From contig DATJHM010000159.1 in NCBI GenBank assembly GCA_035493895.1, positions 1 to 23,998 on the forward strand: a stretch of DNA of 23,998 nucleotides. The letters are read 5' to 3'. The stretch is from DATJHM01 sp035493895 (lineage in GTDB: Bacteria > Chloroflexota > Ktedonobacteria > Ktedonobacterales > Ktedonobacteraceae). Under the pieces are notes generated by a model. The model was given only the letters and a program-made list of their open reading frames with translations. It made no database searches and was not told the DNA's origin. This document shows, piece by piece, positions 1-7,195 of the stretch; position 1 is the stretch's first letter; each line of letters opens with the position of its first letter. Both the position numbers and the translations under genes were made by a program.

Positions 1-75
1 ATGACGAAAATCTCCGCTCGGAGAGCGACCCGGTCGCAGACAAGCAGCGACGCTACGAGAAGGCCCGCTATTACC
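1..75. repeat. Partial copy of dispersed ~57 bp repeat family
   Basis: Positions 27-60 match positions 20656-20689 at 32 of 34 bases by eye (shared core GACCCGGTCGCAGACAAGC followed by a GCGACGCTACG block). Related units occur at 17110-17151 (inverted), 17557-17650 and 20495-20752. The flank at 11-25 (TCTCCG, TCGG, GA) also resembles 20631-20643. No coding function is proposed. The copy is probably cut by the window edge. Confidence 0.7.
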
Positions 76-129
76 CATAAGAATAGTATACTGCTCGTCG
101 TACATCCCCCGTAGAGGCGAAAGGAGAGA

Positions 130-423
130 GTGACCATAGAAACCATGCCACACACGGCCCGGGAGGCCCATTATGTCTATATCGTGCGCTGCGCGAATGA
201 CACGCTGTATACTGGCTATGCCAGAAACGTGCAACAACGTGTTGCAACGCACAATGCCGGGAAGGGTGGGCATTATACGCGTGCGCACCTGCCCGTGACG
301 TTGCTGGCGATGTGGACATTCGCCACGAAAAGAGAAGCATTACAGGAGGAGTATAGAATCAAGCAGCTCACGCGAAAACAGAAACTGCAACTTATCGCAT
401 GCGCATTACCGTTTGAAGGATAA
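130..423 (+). CDS. GIY-YIG nuclease-superfamily protein (UPF0213/YhbQ-like)
   Basis: This is a small single-domain protein of 97 aa from the GTG at 130, or 92 aa from the ATG at 145. It shows the GIY-YIG fold signature: YVYIV at about residues 15-19 in place of GIY, YTG at 27-29, the conserved Arg at 37, a His-Asn-x-Gly-Lys-Gly...Tyr-Thr-Arg block at 41-51, and the metal-binding Glu at about 74 in EEYRIK. Stand-alone members of this length are the UPF0213/YhbQ group. Those are putative structure-specific DNA endonucleases whose cellular role is poorly defined. A GGAGA-type ribosome site (123-127) lies very close to the GTG and about 18 nt from the ATG, so the start is uncertain. The gene stands alone; a repeat copy lies just upstream and no operon partner is seen. 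The family call is firm and the biological role is open. Confidence 0.88.
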   Translation: MTIETMPHTAREAHYVYIVRCANDTLYTGYARNVQQRVATHNAGKGGHYTRAHLPVTLLAMWTFATKREALQEEYRIKQLTRKQKLQLIACALPFEG

Positions 424-718
424 AGAAAGAGAATAAGAACAGAAGAGCTTAGTACAAGATGTGCGCCGACCAGGAGTACGCGAAATCTCCTATTCTGTAT
501 GGTAAAAAGGTAAAGCATGATATACTGGAAGAAGGCTATACCATACGTTATTTTTGTTATGGACGATGGTCTGCCTGACATCTCCTATGTTCTCTTGAGC
601 GTATTGACCCATGTTTCTGAAGGCGAAATGGTCTGAATGAATACTCGGAAACGGACCAATGAGCCGGTAGTGTATGAAAATAGTCCAATAGTTCTATAGT
701 ACTAAAAAGGACATTTGA
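424..718. other. Intergenic spacer with no recognised feature
   Basis: These 295 bases carry no coding region on either strand that resembles a protein. A TATAGT hexamer at 695-700 could be a -10 box for the following gene but no good -35 lies 16-18 nt upstream. A TTGACC at 604-609 lacks a matching -10. An AAAAGG ribosome site at 705-710 serves the start at 719. Confidence 0.5.
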
Positions 719-1912
719 ATGGTACAAGTAGTACAACCTCTACCCGGAGGATCGCAATCTACATCTCAGAAAAAAAATTTCCGCTGGTCCTGGTCGAAGA
801 TAAAAGAAGACCTTGAGCAGTCCAGTACCGCGGCACAACTGGCAAAAGTACAGCCAACAAATTTCTATGAGAAGGCGATAGAGTGGACGCACCGCGCAGA
901 TAAGATCATTAACCTGGTGCTGGGCTATTTGCTCGCCATAGCTTCTGTCCTTGGCTTTATGGATGTCCTGAGCAACGGACAAGTGCTGGGACAGGTACCC
1001 TATCTATTTTATGTCTGGCTCGGCATCATGGGGTTAGGCATTGATTTCCAGATCTTACTCGTGATCGGGCGCATTCCCGACCTGCTGCGCATGCCCGTAG
1101 CGGGCTGGCAAAAATTCCTGATCTTCCTGTTCAACGTCGTCTTCCTGGTATTTCTCTGCGTCATGTCCGTCATGACCAGCGCGATCTTTACACAGCATCG
1201 CGATATGCCGCTCGTGACCGTACTCAATCCGCTCACGCAGCATCTCGTGACCAGAGATAGCACCATTGACGACGCCATGAACGTGCTCGGCATCAATAGC
1301 ATTCTGTTTGTGTATGGACGTGCGGCGCTGGCAACGCTGCTCCTGGTACTCATGGCCGTGGACCGCACGATGGAACGCTGGCGTATGCAGATTATCGCCA
1401 CGCGAGAATACACCGCCCAGATTGCGACCAGTGTGCAAGCGCACCAGGAAACGGCACAACCGGCGGCGCTCCAGCCAAGCGAACTGGATAAGGTTTTACA
1501 GACCGTCGTCACCATGAACCAGCAAAACCTACAGCTCATGCGAGAAATGAACCGTCAGACCGTCGAACAGGTCTCACAGATCTCCATGCAGGTCGCCGAA
1601 GAAACCGTCAACCGCATTGCCGCGACCCTCGCCTTCCCGGTACAGGCAGCAAACGTCAAACAGCTTGTACAGGACCTTCAGCACGAAGAAAATACCGCAC
1701 AAACTGGCGAATTAGAGGCAATGGATCTATCTGGAATCTCTTTCCTTGGTCAACAAAGTTCGCTTGCCTTTGAGAAGGGGTATTCAGGGAAAATTGAGGC
1801 GCTGCTTCTGCAAGAACCAGATCTGAGTGATCGGGATATTGCTGCACGCGTCGGATGCAGTGTACGTACTGCTAACCGTTGGAAGAACCGCGTACAGCAA
1901 CCAGAACATTAA
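719..1912 (+). CDS. Four-TM membrane protein with C-terminal helix-turn-helix
   Basis: The product is 397 aa. A hydrophilic N-terminal stretch (1-60) is followed by four hydrophobic segments at about 63-84, 94-117, 131-157 and 192-215. A long polar region (about 220-345), rich in Gln, Glu and Met with coiled-coil character, comes next. The C-terminus (about 362-392) looks like a resolvase/Mor-type helix-turn-helix: LSDRDIAARVGCSVRTANRW contains the typical 'D-IA--VG-S--T---W' pattern. If the N-terminus is cytoplasmic, four passes also put the C-terminus in the cytoplasm, so the HTH could reach DNA. I do not recognise a named family. A membrane-tethered regulator or DNA-anchoring protein is an inference. 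The start is chosen from AAAAGG 8 nt upstream. The gene converges on the TIM-barrel gene with only 3 bases between stop codons and no terminator hairpin. Confidence 0.8.
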   Translation: MVQVVQPLPGGSQSTSQKKNFRWSWSKIKEDLEQSSTAAQLAKVQPTNFYEKAIEWTHRADKIINLVLGYLLAIASVLGFMDVLSNGQVLGQVPYLFYVWLGIMGLGIDFQILLVIGRIPDLLRMPVAGWQKFLIFLFNVVFLVFLCVMSVMTSAIFTQHRDMPLVTVLNPLTQHLVTRDSTIDDAMNVLGINSILFVYGRAALATLLLVLMAVDRTMERWRMQIIATREYTAQIATSVQAHQETAQPAALQPSELDKVLQTVVTMNQQNLQLMREMNRQTVEQVSQISMQVAEETVNRIAATLAFPVQAANVKQLVQDLQHEENTAQTGELEAMDLSGISFLGQQSSLAFEKGYSGKIEALLLQEPDLSDRDIAARVGCSVRTANRWKNRVQQPEH

Positions 1913-1915
1913 GCG

Positions 1916-2740
1916 TTAGACAAAGTACGGCAATTGCTTGAGCCAGGCAATATGTTGAGGGAGAGCGATTTCGGGCTCGGCAATCTCTGGATGCCAGCGC
2001 TTCTCCCATTCGATCGAGACATAGCCGGTATAGCCAAGCTCAGCCAGTGCCGCAAGTTGTGCTTTGACTGGCACCTCGCCCTCACCGAGCAGGACGAGTT
2101 GCCAATCGGAGCTTTCAGCCCCTTTCCTGAGCGCGTCCTTTACATGGACATGGGCAATACGCGAGCCCAGAGCGGCAACAACCTCCTGAGCACTCTCGCC
2201 GACGCGGTAAGGATGGTGGCTATCCCAGAGAGCGGCGATCGCGGGCGAGTTGATCGCAGCTAAGACGCGGCCCACGCGGCGCGCGGAAGAGAAAGCATCG
2301 TGTGTCTCCAGCACGACAGTCACATTTGCCCGCTCGGCAAGTGGTGCCACGCGCTTCAGAGAGGCGACCAGCCAGGCATTCTCTTCTTCCTCTGAACTTT
2401 GCGTTGCAGGCGGGACCGCGCCCCCAAAAATGCGCAAAAGGGGAACCTGGACCTTTTCGGCCAGTTGTATCCAATGCTCCAGATCGACTTCCTGCCGCGC
2501 CCGCTCCTGCGCATCGGGGGTATTGAAGCGACAAGAAGTATCTAATGCGCAAACGTCCAATCCTTTGGCACGACACTGCTGAATGGCACTGATCACCCGT
2601 GCCTCATCGCGCTGCGGATCGATCAGTTCGCCATCCAGCAAGCGCAATTCGATGCCGTCGTAGCCCATCTGGACCGCCTGCGTTATCACCTGCTCAGTTG
2701 ACCAGGCAGGGCAACCAAGCGTACTAAACGCCAGTTTCAT
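1916..2740 (-). CDS. Sugar phosphate isomerase/epimerase (xylose isomerase-like TIM barrel)
   Basis: This 274 aa protein has the AP-endonuclease-family-2/xylose-isomerase-like barrel signature. MKLAFSTLGCP opens strand 1 and GYDGIELRLLDG follows. Later come the metal-ligand strands VVLETHDAF (Glu/His), ALWDSHHPY (Asp/His), IAHVHVKDA (His) and a C-terminal SIEWEKRWHPEI (Glu). Family members isomerise or epimerise keto-sugars or inositol derivatives in the cytoplasm using a divalent metal. The substrate cannot be read from sequence. The length is normal for the family. An AAAGAGG ribosome site precedes the ATG. The gene is monocistronic as seen here: convergent with the upstream membrane-HTH gene, divergent from sqdB. 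Confidence 0.9.
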   Translation of the reverse strand: MKLAFSTLGCPAWSTEQVITQAVQMGYDGIELRLLDGELIDPQRDEARVISAIQQCRAKGLDVCALDTSCRFNTPDAQERARQEVDLEHWIQLAEKVQVPLLRIFGGAVPPATQSSEEEENAWLVASLKRVAPLAERANVTVVLETHDAFSSARRVGRVLAAINSPAIAALWDSHHPYRVGESAQEVVAALGSRIAHVHVKDALRKGAESSDWQLVLLGEGEVPVKAQLAALAELGYTGYVSIEWEKRWHPEIAEPEIALPQHIAWLKQLPYFV

Positions 2741-3095
2741 ACTGTAATTGCCTCTTTCTACAATGTTTCCCCTGTCCTCTCCCGTGAAAACAGGTATAGG
2801 AGATGCAAAAAACGTCTTTCATGTAGCTTTCTCAGTATAGTCGCTAAAATTTATTATGCCACATTTTCGCTGCGAGCAACCGGTTTTGTGATACAAAGAA
2901 GCAAGAGAAAACGTATCATACGCATAGTTTTCTGCCGTCTTCTAGTACCGGAACACCGAACTATAATAAAATCCGAATATGTGCTAAGGTATAATGAAGA
3001 GGTGCTTCTTTCAGGGATTTTCCTCGGATCATCCATTCTTAGTTTATTCCCAACGAGGACCCCAAATAATTTCAGCACCAATAATGGAGGAACTT
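2741..3095. other. Divergent intergenic region upstream of sqdB
   Basis: This is a 355-base, AT-rich divergent spacer. It contains the two-block motif described separately (2825-2866) and two perfect TATAAT hexamers at 2962-2967 and 2990-2995 that could be -10 boxes, though neither has a good -35. A GGAGG ribosome site sits at 3086-3090. An in-frame ORF extends upstream of 3096 to 2994 but lacks family similarity there. Confidence 0.55.
2825..2866 (+). promoter_or_regulatory. Conserved two-block upstream element, copy 1 (sqdB)
   Basis: AGCTTTCTCAGTAT (2825-2838) and ATTTATTATGCCACATTT (2849-2866) recur exactly at 7008-7021 and 7033-7050 upstream of the ATP-grasp gene. The spacer differs by one base (10 here, 11 there) and is otherwise diverged. 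The layout (conserved blocks, variable spacer, upstream of two plus-strand genes) fits a -35/-10 promoter pair or a regulator site. TTTCTC and TATTAT would be separated by 18 nt here. The function is inferred. Confidence 0.6.
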
Positions 3096-4265
3096 ATGCG
3101 TATTCTCATCCTGGGGGGTGATGGCTACCTCGGGTGGCCACAATCTCTCTACCTCTCCAGCAAAGGGCATGATGTTACTATCTTCGACAATTTAGCACGC
3201 AGGCACTTTGACCTGGAGCGTGGCTTTAACAGTCTCATCCCTATCCAAACCCTTCACGAACGGGTTGCAGCCTGGAAAGAGGTTTCTGGACGACAGATCC
3301 AGGTACGCATTGGTGATACAACTGACTATGATGTACTCGCTTCCGTCTTTCAAGAGACACAGCCGGAAGCCGTGGTCGATTTTGCAGAGCAGCGTTCGGC
3401 CCCGTATTCTATGATTGATCGCAAGCATGCCGTCTTTACGCAAACAAATAATGTCGTTGGTACATTAAATGTTCTCTATGCGATCAAAGAATTTGCTCCC
3501 ACCTGCCATCTCGTCAAGCTTGGCACGATGGGCGAATATGGCACGCCAAACATTGACATCGAAGAGGGCTTTATCGAGATTCACCACAAAGGGCGTTCGG
3601 ACGTCTTGCCCTTTCCGAAACAGCCTGGATCGTTCTATCATCTGAGCAAAGTGCACGATAGCCATAACATTATGTTCTGTTGTAAAATCTGGGGCATCTC
3701 TGCCACGGATCTGAACCAGGGGATCGTTTATGGCGTGGAGACCGACGAAACCGTGCAGGATGCGCGTCTGGCCACGCGTTTCGACTATGACCAGATCTAC
3801 GGTACCGCGCTGAATCGTTTTTGCGTCCAGGCCGCCATGGAATATCCACTCAGCGTCTATGGAAGCGGCCAGCAAACGCGCGGCTATATCAACTTGAGAG
3901 ATACGATCAGATGTATCGAACTTGCGATTATATCGCCACCGCACGCAGGCGAATATCGTGTATTTAATCAGATCACCGAACAATTTTCGCTTGTGGATCT
4001 GGCAGAAATGGTTGCCTGGAAAAGCAAGCAACTCGGCATAGAGACCCATGTTGAGCATCTACCAAATCCACGCATCGAGGCAGAGCAGCACTACTTCCAT
4101 GCAACCCATACTGGCCTCCTCGAACTTGGCCTCCAGCCGCATCTGCTGAACGAAGCCGTGATTGGCTCACTGATCGGGCTGGCCATGCAACACCGGCAGT
4201 ATATCGAGAGAAACCTCATCCTGCCTACCGTCAACTGGCGTCATACCACAAACGAGGTTTCTTAA
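3096..4265 (+). CDS. sqdB: UDP-sulfoquinovose synthase
   Basis: The 389 aa product is an extended short-chain dehydrogenase/reductase of the SQD1/SqdB type. It converts UDP-glucose plus sulfite to UDP-sulfoquinovose, the head-group donor for the sulfolipid SQDG. The NAD-binding glycine motif GGDGYLGW is at 7-14 and FDNLARRHFD follows at 30-39. The near-invariant blocks EQRSAPYSMIDR (98-109), KLGTMGEYGTPNIDIEEG (141-158), SFYHLSKVHDSHNI (179-192), DLNQGIVYGV and FGTALNRF-like YGTALNRFCVQAA are all present. The catalytic Thr144, Tyr181 and Lys185 correspond to the Thr/Tyr/Lys triad of plant SQD1. I chose the ATG at 3096 because GGAGG lies 5 nt upstream and the protein then starts exactly at the first beta strand; upstream in-frame starts at 2994 and 3084 are less likely. 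It converges on the glycosyltransferase operon with an 11-base gap. Confidence 0.96.
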   Translation: MRILILGGDGYLGWPQSLYLSSKGHDVTIFDNLARRHFDLERGFNSLIPIQTLHERVAAWKEVSGRQIQVRIGDTTDYDVLASVFQETQPEAVVDFAEQRSAPYSMIDRKHAVFTQTNNVVGTLNVLYAIKEFAPTCHLVKLGTMGEYGTPNIDIEEGFIEIHHKGRSDVLPFPKQPGSFYHLSKVHDSHNIMFCCKIWGISATDLNQGIVYGVETDETVQDARLATRFDYDQIYGTALNRFCVQAAMEYPLSVYGSGQQTRGYINLRDTIRCIELAIISPPHAGEYRVFNQITEQFSLVDLAEMVAWKSKQLGIETHVEHLPNPRIEAEQHYFHATHTGLLELGLQPHLLNEAVIGSLIGLAMQHRQYIERNLILPTVNWRHTTNEVS

Positions 4266-4276
4266 CTTGCCCCTGA

Positions 4277-5398
4277 TTACTGTCCCTTTTCTCCAGAAAG
4301 TAATTGATCAATAACAGCACAAATATTCTGATTCATCTGCCTGTTCCAGGTCTTATAGGCCCGAATAGCCTCAACCTTTTCCGCAAGTAGCGTGGGATTA
4401 TACGCAATTTTACGTAACAATTCCTGCTGAGCGAGAGGTTCAAGGCAAACCCAGCCGAGAGTATGTTGCTCAATGAAGCGTAAATTGGCAGCTTCCTGAC
4501 CTGGAATAAAGGCCGTGACAAGAAAGGGTTTCTCAACCATAAACGCCTCTGTGATGAAGCTGGCTCCCGCCTTGCCAACGATGATATCGGCGGCAGCCAT
4601 ATAGGGTGCAATGACTTCTGTAAAAGGGAGCACATGCACCTGCTTCGCGTTTGCGTACATGGTGACCATGCGTGTATTGTTGCCTGCCGCCAGAATGATC
4701 TGCACAGGCTTACCGATACTCAGCAGGCCAGTGATCAGACGAGCAACGCCCGCAGAACCTTCTGCACCGCCCTGGAGAAAAATGGTCAGGAGAGCAGGAT
4801 CAAAGCCGAGGGAAGCAAGCGTTTTGCTCTTCTCAGTAGGAGAAAGCTCAATGTCCAGAAATTGCGGTCGTACGGGTCGGCCAGTAATGTGAACCCGCTT
4901 GCGATCGATGCCCTGCGCGATCGTCTGAGCGAAAATTTCGCGCGTGGGGGCGAGATACGCGTCGGCATGCTTCACCGAAAACCAGGTCATATGGAGTTCC
5001 CCCAGATCGGTAAGCTGAAAAACGAGGGGCACAGGTTGGGGTTGATGCGCATTGGTATGGGCAATCGCGTAGGACAGCAGAGAATGGGTCGTGATGATCA
5101 GTTGCGGCTGAACACGCGCGATGAGCTTGCGCAGGCGGCGATAACTCAACACAGTAAGGATCCATTGGTAGCAGAATGCGACAAATGAATTATTTGTAGA
5201 AGTATACTGCCAGATTAAGAAACGTACCCAATACCGGCTAAAAACCGCATAGCTCCAGCCAATTATCCGCGATTGTGGGTCCACAATCTCAATCGTATAG
5301 CGATCTTCCAGCATATTCTTGAGGGATTGAGAGAGATTGAGATGTCCACCTCCGGTATGCGTGGTCAAAATCAGAATAGTGGGCTTCTTCGTCTTCAT
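4277..5398 (-). CDS. MGDG-synthase-like diacylglycerol glycosyltransferase (GT28 fold)
   Basis: This 373 aa GT-B enzyme has an N-terminal MGDG-synthase domain starting with THTGGGH (13-19), typical of acceptor-binding loops in monogalactosyl/glucosyl-diacylglycerol synthases. Its C-terminal nucleotide-sugar domain carries LQGGAEGS (208-215), VGKAGASFITEAF (274-286) and FIPGQEAANLRFI (297-309), matching the family pattern K-G---I-EA...PGQE-GN. The expected reaction is sugar transfer from a UDP-sugar to diacylglycerol at the inner membrane face. It is the third gene of a minus-strand operon. The DedA stop codon overlaps its AGGAGA ribosome site. Standing next to sqdB, it is a candidate for sulfoquinovosyl or neutral-glycolipid transfer. 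The donor specificity is not readable, and the known sulfoquinovosyltransferases SqdX/SQD2 belong to a different family (GT4). Confidence 0.87.
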   Translation of the reverse strand: MKTKKPTILILTTHTGGGHLNLSQSLKNMLEDRYTIEIVDPQSRIIGWSYAVFSRYWVRFLIWQYTSTNNSFVAFCYQWILTVLSYRRLRKLIARVQPQLIITTHSLLSYAIAHTNAHQPQPVPLVFQLTDLGELHMTWFSVKHADAYLAPTREIFAQTIAQGIDRKRVHITGRPVRPQFLDIELSPTEKSKTLASLGFDPALLTIFLQGGAEGSAGVARLITGLLSIGKPVQIILAAGNNTRMVTMYANAKQVHVLPFTEVIAPYMAAADIIVGKAGASFITEAFMVEKPFLVTAFIPGQEAANLRFIEQHTLGWVCLEPLAQQELLRKIAYNPTLLAEKVEAIRAYKTWNRQMNQNICAVIDQLLSGEKGQ

Positions 5399-5408
5399 AA
5401 AGGATCTC

Positions 5409-6368
5409 CTAATCGGAAATAAATGAGGAATCTGAATGCAGCTTCCTGGTGGTCTCGGTCAGGGGAAGCAGGACATTCTCCTCTATGGTCTCGGTCAGGG
5501 GAAGCAGCACGTTCGCCTCTATGGACTGAGACAACTGCTGCAAGGCATTCTCTCGGGTGCTTTCAGGCAGGTGGCGGGGCATGTTCTCTTCGGCCACAGC
5601 AGGTAGTTGCTGGGGAGCATTCTCTTCGCTTGTAGCGGACAGCTGGTGGGTTATTTTCTCTTCGGCCAGAACAACCAGTTGATGGGGGGTATTCGCCTCG
5701 CTCGGAGCTGGCAGGAGAAGCTGGCTATTCTCCGCCACCTTATCGATGGCAGCTTGCCGGGCATATTTGCGCTGGCGGAGCTTTCGTACGAGCATCACGG
5801 AAAGAAGGATGACGACCAGGAGGGCGAGGATGAGACTGGAGGCCGCGCCAAAGACGCCCGCGACTTCTTCCCAGCTTTGCGCAAAAATATAGCCCAATCC
5901 CAATGAAATGATCACGCTCAGAATTTGTCCGCTGATGTCCCACAGAAGAAAGCGGGGATAAGGGTAGAGTTCCAGGCCAGCGACAAGATTGACGGGTCCG
6001 CCCAACGCGACGACAAGAAAGCGCGAGAGAAAGATCGCCAATGCGGCCCTGCGCCTGAAGTACACCCGCCCCTTCTCAAGCGATTCTGGCGTCACGAAAC
6101 GAAAGCGTTTGCGGCGTTCAAGCCAGCTCACGAGGGAGATCCCGACCCGCCGACCAATAAAGTAGCTGAGAGTGTCCCCCATAACGGCTGCACTCAGCGC
6201 AACGGGAAACAGAATAAAAATATCAAAATCGCCAAGGGCGGCGAACGCACCCGAGGCGAAGAGGAGAAGCGAGCCCGAAATGGGAAGCCCGACAGCCGCA
6301 AAGAAAACAATCAGCCAGAGTACCGGATACCCATACTGCTGCAAGGCATCGAGAAAGAAGGTATTCAT
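5409..6368 (-). CDS. DedA-family membrane protein with repetitive C-terminal tail
   Basis: This 319 aa protein has an N-terminal DedA/SNARE-associated (VTT-type) domain over about 1-200. The re-entrant-loop signature is FFAAVGLPISGSLLLFASGA (about 22-41). GDTLSYFIGRRVG, FLSRFLVVALGGPVNLVAG and a terminal hydrophobic helix (about 175-195) follow, ended by RKLRQRKYARQ. DedA proteins are inner-membrane proteins linked to undecaprenyl phosphate/phospholipid flipping and membrane homeostasis. Residues about 205-306 form an unusual hydrophilic tail of about eight 12-13-residue repeats of the form EN-x-x-x-x-L-x-x-x-x-E, probably cytoplasmic. The start overlaps the stop of the upstream small protein by 4 bases (ATGA), indicating translational coupling. 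It precedes the glycosyltransferase by 10 bases. Confidence 0.9.
   Translation of the reverse strand: MNTFFLDALQQYGYPVLWLIVFFAAVGLPISGSLLLFASGAFAALGDFDIFILFPVALSAAVMGDTLSYFIGRRVGISLVSWLERRKRFRFVTPESLEKGRVYFRRRAALAIFLSRFLVVALGGPVNLVAGLELYPYPRFLLWDISGQILSVIISLGLGYIFAQSWEEVAGVFGAASSLILALLVVILLSVMLVRKLRQRKYARQAAIDKVAENSQLLLPAPSEANTPHQLVVLAEEKITHQLSATSEENAPQQLPAVAEENMPRHLPESTRENALQQLSQSIEANVLLPLTETIEENVLLPLTETTRKLHSDSSFISD
5451..5720 (-). repeat. 36 bp-period tandem repeat encoding the DedA tail
   Basis: A block beginning GGTCTCGGTCAGGGGAAGCA at 5451 recurs at 5487, exactly 36 bases on. Weaker units of about 36 bp continue to about 5720. They encode the 12-residue repeats at the C-terminus of the DedA protein. 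The two units nearest the gene end are nearly identical at DNA level, implying recent duplication. The older units retain only the EN...L...E skeleton. Confidence 0.75.
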
Positions 6369-6793
6369 GCTTCCCTCCTTTCTACTGCTAATAGGGTGGC
6401 GGAGAGCATCGGAGATGGTGACAGGGAAGAAGGATGCTCCTGACGATACTGCACGATGGCGTACTGAAGCGTCTTGATCACCCGCGCCACCGGTTGATGA
6501 GTAGTATAAGCGATCTTATTGAGCGTAGCATGGCGATCTGCGGCCGAGTTGCTAATATGCAGCTTGAGATAGAGATAGTTTTCGGGCACCTGATAGATAT
6601 GGGAAACAACCGGAATGGTCATCCACGTACGAATGGTGCTCACATCTCTTGCCTTGAACGCGCTATTCTCCTGCTGAAAATTGTGCACTTCCTGAATGGT
6701 TTGCGCCATCGTAAAGACGAGCAATATCAGCATGAAAAACAACAGAAGACCGAGAAGGCTGAGCTTTCTGCGTTCCTCATTCTGCGTGCTCAA
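6365..6793 (-). CDS. Small membrane-anchored protein of unknown function
   Basis: This 142 aa protein has a charged N-terminus (MSTQNEERRK), one hydrophobic segment at about 12-31 and then a soluble domain. The most distinctive part is IPVVSHIYQVPENYLYLKLH (about 60-79) followed by LNKIAYTTHQPVARVIKTLQYAIVQYRQEHP. This is a helical, HTH-like or adaptor-like region in predicted form only. The hydrophobic segment is more likely a signal anchor than a cleaved signal, because no clear cleavage site follows. The start codon is TTG (6791-6793), with AAAGGG upstream and an extended -10 box at 6823-6831. It is the first gene of the operon with DedA and the glycosyltransferase and overlaps DedA by 4 bases, so a role in the same membrane process is an inference. 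I recognise no family. Confidence 0.7.
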   Translation of the reverse strand: MSTQNEERRKLSLLGLLLFFMLILLVFTMAQTIQEVHNFQQENSAFKARDVSTIRTWMTIPVVSHIYQVPENYLYLKLHISNSAADRHATLNKIAYTTHQPVARVIKTLQYAIVQYRQEHPSSLSPSPMLSATLLAVERREA

Positions 6794-6822
6794 AATCTTC
6801 AGACCCTTTCTTTTTCAGAATA

Positions 6823-6831
6823 AGTATACCA
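6823..6831 (-). promoter_or_regulatory. Extended -10 promoter for the small protein-DedA-glycosyltransferase operon
   Basis: On the minus strand this reads TGGTATACT, a TG-n-TATACT extended -10. Transcription would start near 6816, giving a 5' leader of about 23 nt before the TTG start at 6793. No good -35 hexamer is visible at 16-18 nt, which extended -10 promoters tolerate. Confidence 0.4.
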
Positions 6832-7007
6832 CTGTTTCTCATCAATACATTGAAACTCCTGCCAACCCATATACGCTGAGACGCCGCTTGCCGTGTAGTA
6901 TGATAAATAGAATTTATTCCATGTGCACCTGAATCGGGAGTAGCGAAAGGGCATCAATTAAGGAAGGAGAAATATGTGATTGTAATAATTTACGTAAGGG
7001 ACCACGC

Positions 7008-7050
7008 AGCTTTCTCAGTATGACTTCATACCATTTATTATGCCACATTT
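7008..7050 (+). promoter_or_regulatory. Conserved two-block upstream element, copy 2 (ATP-grasp gene)
   Basis: AGCTTTCTCAGTAT (7008-7021) and ATTTATTATGCCACATTT (7033-7050) repeat the blocks at 2825-2866 with an 11-base spacer instead of 10. The distance to the downstream start codon is about 145 nt here and about 230 nt for sqdB. The identity of 32 block positions against diverged flanks and spacer indicates selection on the blocks or recent transposition of a short promoter segment. Confidence 0.6.
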
Positions 7051-7195
7051 CCACCGTCTGGTACTAGTAGCATAAGAATGCAACGGACGTCCATTGGTAA
7101 GCGTGTGTATGGTAGAAATAGAAATTTGTTTGTGGTGGGGTAGGGTCAAGGGCGGACGCTATCCTTACATGTAAAGACTGAAAGAGGGTCAATTC

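Larger units (their letters stand above)
6794..7195. other. Divergent intergenic region upstream of the ATP-grasp gene
   Basis: This 402-base non-coding spacer sits between the minus-strand operon and the ATP-grasp gene. It holds the minus-strand extended -10 (6823-6831) and the second copy of the two-block element (7008-7050). An AAAGAGGG-type ribosome site lies just before 7196. I see no small gene. Confidence 0.55.

Noticed and set aside
2994..3095. N-terminal extension of sqdB from the ATG at 2994
   Set aside because: The extra 34 residues precede the Rossmann strand without family similarity, and the GGAGG ribosome site points to 3096.
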